Below, piece by piece: positions 57,763-64,000 of a DNA stretch of 64,000 bases (positions are counted from its first letter, which is position 1; every line of letters begins with the position of its first letter). The position numbers were made by a program, and so were the translations under genes. The stretch covers positions 2,231,943 to 2,295,942 of the forward strand of contig VZQC01011955.1 of NCBI GenBank assembly GCA_009823505.1, given 5' to 3'. The notes under the pieces were generated by a model. The model was not told the origin of the DNA. It made no database searches and was given only the letters and a program-made list of their open reading frames with translations. Source of the DNA: Rhizomys pruinosus. Taxonomy: Eukaryota; Chordata; Mammalia; Rodentia; Spalacidae.

Positions 57763-58680
57763 CAAAGCAAGGAGCTATAGGAAGAGATTGAGAAGCTCCA
57801 AAGGAAGTGGAAATACTAAAGAAATCACAGGATGAAATGAAAAAGGAAATCAAACACTCATCCAATCAAGAGGAAAGGAATGGAAAAAGCCTCAGAAATA
57901 GAATGGAGGAAGCAGAACAAAGAATATCAGACCTGGAAGATAACATAAAATAACTAAAAATCTCAAGTAAAGATTATAAAAAAACTTAAAAATACACAAA
58001 AGTGGAAAAACCAGGAAATATGGGACACTATGAAAAGATCAAACCTCTGCATCATAGGAATAGAGGAAGGAGAAGAATCCCAAGAGAATGATATTGATCA
58101 GATAGATCTTCAACAGAATAATAGATGAAAACTTCCCAAAAATAAAAAAAGACAAACCCATACAAATAAAAGAATCACATAGAACTCTAAACAGACAAGA
58201 TCAGAAAAGAAACTTCCTACACCATATCATAGTTAAAACACTAGCAAACGTAGTTAGTAACTAACACGCCCAAAGCAAAGACAAAATTCTGAAAGCCACA
58301 AGAGAAAGACAACAAGTTACATATAAGAGGAAACCCATCAGAATTACAACTGACTTCTCAGTGCAAAATGAAAGCAAGAAGAACTTGGAGCAAAGCATTC
58401 CCAGTGTTAAAGGACAATAGATGCCAACCCAGGTTACTGTACCCAGCAAAAAAATGTTGATTATAATTGAAAGAGAGAGGAAAATCTTCCATGATATAAA
58501 CAAGATGATAGAATACATGTCCGGAAAACCAACCCTTCAGAAAATACTTGAAGCAATTCAAAGGATGGAAGAGAGGAGCAACTTTACCCAGGCACCTAGA
58601 AAGAGAAATGAATAAAAACATAACTGTAGAAGTAGAAACGGAGACTAAAAATGCAAATGGATGAGGTGAAAGGAAGCAAC

Positions 58681-60266
58681 ATGCATCTTTCAATTATAAC
58701 CTTAAATATTAATGGACTAAACTTCCCAATCAAAAGACATAGACTGGGAGATTGGATTAGGAAACAAAACCCATCTATATGCTGTCTACAAAAAACCCAT
58801 CTCATTCTCAAGGATAGGCACCAACTAAAGGTGAAGGGATGGAAAAAATATTCCAAGCAAATGGTAACAAAAAGAAAGCAGGTATTGCTATTTTAATATC
58901 AGACAAAATAGACTTCAAAGTAAAATAAATCAGAAGAGACAAAGAGGGCCATTACATCTTTATCAAAGGAACAATTGACCATGAATATTTCACAATCACG
59001 AATATATATCCACCAAACTCTGGTGCACCAAACTTTATAAAGACAATTCTCCAGGACCTTAAGGTACAGATTAACCCCAACACATTCATAGTAGGGGACT
59101 TCGATACCCCCACTAAGTCCTTTGGACAGATCAACTGGACAAAGGATAAACAGAGAGAAATCTGAACTGAATGATACAATACACCAAACAGACCTCACAG
59201 ACATCTACCAAATATTCCTCCCAAATACCAGAGAATACACTTTCTACTCAGCACCCCACAGAACATTCTCCAAAATCGACCACATACTGGGACACAGAAA
59301 AAACCTCAACAAATAACAAAAAGATTGAAATAATTTCATGCATTCTATCAGACCACAGTGCAATAAAGCTCAATATCAACACCAGGATAAGCCCTACTAT
59401 CTACAAGAACACATGGAGACAAAACAACACTCTCCTGAATAATGAATAGGTCAAGGAAGAAATAAAGAAAGAAATAAAAGCATTCCGGGAACTGAATGAC
59501 AATGATAATACAACACAACAAAACCTATGGGATACTTTAAAAGCAGTCCTAAGAGGGAAGTTTATAGCCCTGAGTGCCTATATCAGAAAAACAGAAAGAG
59601 CACAAGTAAACAATCTAACACTGCAGCTAAAAACACTTGAGAGACAACAACAAATGCACCCTAAATGCAATAGACAGGAAGAAATAACAAAAATCAGAGC
59701 AGAAATCAATGAAGTAGAAACAAAGAAAACAATACAAAAAAAAAATCAATGAATCCAAAAGTTGGTTCTTTGAGAGAATAAACAAGATAGACAGACCTCT
59801 AGCCCAGTTAACCAAAAGAAAGAAGGAACGACTTCAAATCAATAGAATCTGTGATGAAACGGGAAATATCACAAAAGACAAAGAAAAGATCCAGACAATC
59901 ATATGGGAATACTTCAAAAACCTATACTCTACTAAGTTTGAAAACTTAGAAGAAATGGATGAATATCTGAAATCCTGGGAATCACCAAAGCTCAACCAAG
60001 AAGACATTGACAGCTTAAACAGACCCATATATATGAAGAAATTGAAGATGTAATAAGAAACCTTCCAACTAAAAAAAGCCCAGGCCCAGATGGTTTCACA
60101 GCAGAATTCTATAAAACATCTCAAAATGACTTACAACCATTATTACTCAAATTGTTTAGAAGGATACAGAGGGAATTCTCCCAAATTCCTTCTATGAAGC
60201 CAGCATCACTCTAATACCAAAACCAGGCAAAGATGCAACCAAAAAGGAGAACTATAGACCCATCTC
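58681..60266 (+). pseudogene. L1 ORF2 endonuclease and RT start, frameshifted
   Basis: The ATG at 58681 starts an L1 ORF2 frame with IITLNINGLNFPIKRHRLGD, which ends after 72 codons. Later pieces in other frames keep a GDF motif (about 59096), IDHILGH (about 59277-59297) and SDHSAIKL (about 59350-59373). The AP-type endonuclease residue that is normally Glu in the CLQETH motif is Lys here (CCLQKTH, about 58780-58800). The element could not encode a working nuclease. The rest of the RT domain is missing at the N. Confidence 0.88.
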
Positions 60267-60267
60267 C

Positions 60268-60345
60268 NGTTGCATGCAGACAGTACAGTCATAACACATC
60301 GCAAGGAAATAAAGATAAAATTAATAAAAAAAAATTTTTTAGAAA
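60268..60345 (+). mobile_element. B2 3' end after the N
   Basis: gttgcatgcagacagtacag and an ataaa-rich tail are the last part of a B2, with nothing of its body. It abuts the N, so the join at 60267 is artificial. Confidence 0.85.
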
Positions 60346-60384
60346 CAAGCAAGGCGTGACCGACATCGCCCCGAGTGGGACGGG

Positions 60385-60431
60385 CCACCCGTCACTGCAG
60401 AACATCTGACAAAGCAGTGATTTCCAGAATA

Positions 60432-60467
<36 letters not shown>

Positions 60468-61490
60468 ACCAAAAAACAAAGAAAAAAGAAAACAATGACT
60501 TCAAAAAAAAAAAAAACTCAATAATGGAGCAAAGAACTCGGAACAGAGAACTTCACAAGTGAAGAAGACCGTCACAACAAGAGATGTCTGAGAACACCTT
60601 AAGAAGTGTTTTCAACATCACTAATCACTAAAGGCAATGCAAATCAAAAACCCTTTAAGATATCATCTTACTCCATAGACTGGCTAGGGAATCAAGAAAC
60701 AAATGATACCAAGTGCTGGAGAGGTTGTGGGGAAAGTGGAACACTCATCCAATGTGGTGGCAATGTAAACCATTCGACAGCCCACTATGGAAAGCAGTGG
60801 GGAGAAACCTTTGGAAGACTTGGAATGAACTTGCCAACCCCAGCCATACCACTCCGTGGGCAGGTACTGCGCAAGACTCACCCCACCACGAGAGATACAT
60901 GCACGACCATGTTTGTTTAGTGTCAGCTCTTTTCATCATAGCAAGGACTGGTACCAAACCTAAATGCCCTCCCCCTCAACTGACGAGTGGATAGGGAAAA
61001 TGGGGTAGGGCATCACCACAATGGAGTTCTATGCAGGCGTAAAGAAAGACGACTCACGAGCTTTGCAGGAAAAATGGGTGCAGAGGACATCAATGCTGAG
61101 TGAAGATGAACGCAGTCACCCCCCCCAGAAAAAGAAACAACAATGGTATCCCTCATCTGGTGGATGCTAGTGCCAGTTTACCTAGTTGTAAGAATTTCTT
61201 TGTAGGGCCCCCTGAGGTTTGGTCCAAAGCAGTTGGGCGTAATGCATATTGGAAAACAACAACAACAACAAACAAACATGAAGTACTGCTGCAAGCATCA
61301 AAGAAACTGACTGAAACAGTGAACTTCTGCTCAACAAGTCAAAATTCCTCATGGAGCAATATTGGACAGGATGAGAACGAGATAAAAAGCATGTTTGTCA
61401 GAATGCATGAGCTCTGCTGGCGGGGGGCAATGGGCGGGACACGGGTCTAGAATTTGTTAAAAAAAATAAAATCATTTATATGTGAAAAAA
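60385..61490 (+). mobile_element. L1 3' end, indel-rich
   Basis: The same L1 ORF2 end and 3' UTR as at 38.1-39.1 kb (in reverse), with many one- to three-base differences, a 38-A run (60437-60466 region) and broken frames. It ends gggtctagaatttgttaaaa. Confidence 0.9.
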
Positions 61491-61985
61491 ATTGTTAGCA
61501 AAAAAAAAGCAATTTGGGAGAGGAAAGAAAGAAAGGAGATATTCGCGAGTTCCTACTGCCCCTCCTGAGCCAGGGAGTTCGCGTGTTTCTCGCAACTGTG
61601 CTGCCCCCCTGTTCGCGCTGCCTCAGTTGGGGGGTGCCAAGGTCTGGTGTCCTTGGGATATAGAAGGGCCTCTTAAGATTATTTTCTCAGGCAGACAGCT
61701 ATCTCAAGGCAGTAAGGGAGACAGGTTGGCTCCACAAACAGTCTCCCTCCATGCTGGGAGTGACCAGTTGATAAAACTTTAGCAAGGCCAGACTGCAAAT
61801 TTAGGGCCAGTTAGCCACTCTAAGGGATTATGACTTTATGGCCTTAATGAAGCTTTTGTCTCCTCTGCTGTTCACAGTCTAGCAGTAGCTATCCTAATAA
61901 GTCCTCAGTGAAATATTATTAAGTTACCTGGCTGGTTTACTACCTCTGTAACCCTCCCCCCTCCCAGTCCGCCTTACCCCAGAGG
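61491..61985. other. Unrecognised stretch between L1 pieces
   Basis: A CpG-containing start (gagatattcgcgagttccta, about 61537) and no SINE. It could be an L1 5' region or an ERV remnant; I cannot decide. Confidence 0.35.
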
Positions 61986-61997
61986 AGATGGCACCTC

Positions 61998-62172
61998 TTT
62001 TTTTTTTTTTTTGGTTGTCCCTTCAAGCCAGGGTTTCCCTTTAGCCGCAGCTGTCCTGGCCCTCACGCCTGGCGCCCCAGGCTGGGCCTTGAACTCACAA
62101 AGATCCTGCCTGCCTCTGCCTCTGCCTCCCAAGTGCTAGGATTAAAGGCGTGCGCCACAACCACGCCGGAGG
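61998..62172 (-). mobile_element. B1 SINE, indel-rich
   Basis: Antisense B1 with unusual insertions (ccctcacgcctggcgcccca) compared with the other copies in this window. Confidence 0.85.
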
Positions 62173-62184
62173 CAGGGACCGGGA

Positions 62185-64000
62185 AATCTTTTTTATATTT
62201 ATTGTTTTTATATATATATTACAAGAGTATGTTACAAATCAAATATAGACCCCCATCCCCATCTCTAACAACCCCCCCGCACCCCCCCACCAGAGCTCAA
62301 CGCATTCTGCCAAAACATGTTTTTCAGTCTCTTTTTTTCAGTTCTTTTGCTAAAAGGTCTCGATGAGAAAAGTTTGACAGTTTTGTGGAGCGAAAGTTTC
62401 ACACACCATTGTCATGTCAGTCAGATTCTTGAACACAGTCTTTGCTGTTGGTTGTTTCTTCTTCTTCTTCTTGCCAATATGCATCACTATCACTCCTAAC
62501 TACTTGAACAAAAGCTCAGGGGCCCCTGCAAAAGAAATACTTACTAACTAGGTAATTGGTGCGAGCATCCACAATGAGAGTACCATTCAGCTTTTGTATT
62601 TTCCTGGACTGTGGTTACTTTACTTTAACATGAAAATCGTCAAGTTCCGTCCATTTACCTGAAAGTTCATGATGTCATCTTTCTTTACTGCAAGCAATAG
62701 AACTCCAATTGTGTAGATGTACCCATATTCTCTATCTACTCATCAGGAGGGGGCACTTGGGTTGGTTTCCAGCTTGTTGCGATTGTGAACAGAGCTACAA
62801 TAAAAATGGATGTATCATAGCCTCTGGCAGTAAGATGAGTCTTGTGGAAATATATATAACCAGGATTGGTATGACTGGGCATGGCCCAAGTCATTCCAAG
62901 TCTCCAAGGGTTCTCCACACTGCTGCCATAGTGGCTATATGAGTTACATTCCCACCAGTAGTGAAGGAGTGTTCCCCTTCCTTTCTCCACAACCTCTCGA
63001 GCACTTGGTATCGTTTTGTTTGTCTTGATCAAGCCAGTCGTATGGGAGTAAGATGCTATCTTAAAGTGGATTTGATCTGCATTTGCATCCTTAATTATTA
63101 GGGACGTTGAACATTTTTTTAGATGTTTCTCTTCTTTCACACTCTAATTAACCTACTCACTTGTGAATCGCTTTCAGCGCGGTGCTCCATCTTTTAAGCG
63201 ATTCATTTGTTTTTCTTTCTTCTTTTTTTGAGTAGTTTTAAATATATTCTGGAAATCAATGCTTTGTCAGGTTTCTTCCCACTCTGTGGGTTTTTCTCTT
63301 CAACCGCCTTGATTGTTTCTTTTGATTGTACAGAAGGTTTTTTTTGAGTTTCATGAGGTCCCCATTTGGTGTCAATTGTTGATCTTTTTTGTTCTTGCAC
63401 AGCAAAGCTGCTGTCTGATTTAGGAGTCATTTATCCTACGCCTATGGCTTGTAGGCTGCTACCAACTTTTCCTTCTATCAGTTCAGATTTGGGGTTGCAA
63501 TGTTGAGGTCGTTAATTAAAATTTAAAATCCATCGTCTCTGGAGTTGACCGTAGTTTTTGTACGAGGCGAGAGAAAAGGTAGGGGTTTAACTTTATTCTG
63601 CTACAAGTGGTAATCCAGTTATTCCAACACCACGTTGCGAAGAGTGCTGTCTTTCCTCCATTGTGTCGCCTTGGCCCCCTTGTCAAAAGAGGTGGCTGAA
63701 ATTGTATGGTGCCTCAAAGTTTGGAACTTTCAGTAGTTTTTTTTCCAGTGGTCAACAGGTCTGGTTTTGGGCCAGTAGTCCCCAAGCTTTTTTTATGACT
63801 ATAGCCCTGTAGGAGAGTTTGAAGTCTGGTATGGAGATGCCCCCTGTATTGCTCGTTTCACGCTTTTAACTCAGGGTTGCTATTTGGCTATTCGGGTCTT
63901 TTTTTGTTTTTCCCATGAAATTAAGAAGGACTTTTTTTTTTTTTTTCCAAGCCTGTGAGAAACTCTTGGGGATTTAATTGGGATCACGTTGAATCCATAT
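62185..64000 (-). mobile_element. L1 3' part, antisense, indel-rich, running off the window
   Basis: Antisense L1: 3' UTR (about 62190-62560) and then the ORF2 part. It extends further into ORF2 than the copy at 38-39 kb (for example gactatagccctgtaggaga, about 63798). Many small insertions and deletions break all frames. Confidence 0.92.

Larger units (their letters stand above)
57182..60266 (+). mobile_element. L1 retrotransposon with 5' region, cut at an N
   Basis: This is the longest L1 in the window: a 5' UTR-like part (about 57182-57585), an ORF1 region, an ORF2 endonuclease region (from 58681) and the start of the reverse transcriptase domain. The RT landmark SPGPDGF is readable at about 60078-60098. 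The L1 sequence stops at the N (60267), in the stretch just before the conserved NYRPIS-type motif, and does not resume in register. Frames change repeatedly, so it is inactive. Confidence 0.93.

Overview
The window is nuclear DNA of a muroid (mouse-like) rodent. It is dense in B1, B2/B3-type and B4 SINEs, carries several LINE-1 (L1) fragments, and has long CA, GAAA and TAAA microsatellites. B1 and B2 together point to Muridae, Cricetidae or Spalacidae. I cannot name the species. The youngest B2 copies form a B3-like subfamily that does not match the usual house-mouse consensus from memory.

One protein-coding gene is clearly present: the 5' half of GOLGA5 (golgin-84), on the minus strand. A CpG-rich promoter with a noncoding first exon lies at about 19.5-20.2 kb. 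Exon 2 (16214-16784) holds the start codon. Exons 3 (3134-3358) and 4 (281-500) follow, with reading-frame phases that agree at both internal joins (2-3 and 3-4). These exons encode about 328 codons of a protein that is about 731 residues in human. The coiled-coil body and C-terminal membrane anchor must lie beyond position 1. Introns 1-3 are about 3.1, 12.9 and 2.6 kb and hold mostly SINEs. Intron 2 also carries a decayed endogenous retrovirus: an env-like tail, a polypurine tract and an LTR at about 11.9-13.55 kb.

From 20.2 kb to the right end I find no exon of any gene. In human and mouse this side of GOLGA5 faces LGMN, divergently transcribed, so this is probably the intergenic region. 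It contains SINE clusters, LTR-like segments, two ancient interspersed repeats, a five-unit minisatellite, a purine tract and L1 pieces. The longest L1 (about 57.18-60.27 kb) keeps a 5' UTR, an ORF1 broken by nonsense codons and the start of ORF2.

The most striking structure is a direct tandem duplication of about 4.0 kb (22105-26113, then 26114 to about 30059). Its second copy is full of small deletions, concentrated in its SINE and L1 portions. A single L1 target-site duplication spans only the second copy and its right flank. With the single N bases at 49336 and 60267, and the similarly noisy L1 sequence from 60.3 to 64.0 kb, the likeliest reading is gap filling with unpolished long reads, though a real duplication is not excluded. 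I found no previously undescribed gene system. The observations worth following are the SINE nesting, the B2 subfamily with an internal duplication, the solo LTR with clean target-site duplication, and the possible assembly artefacts.
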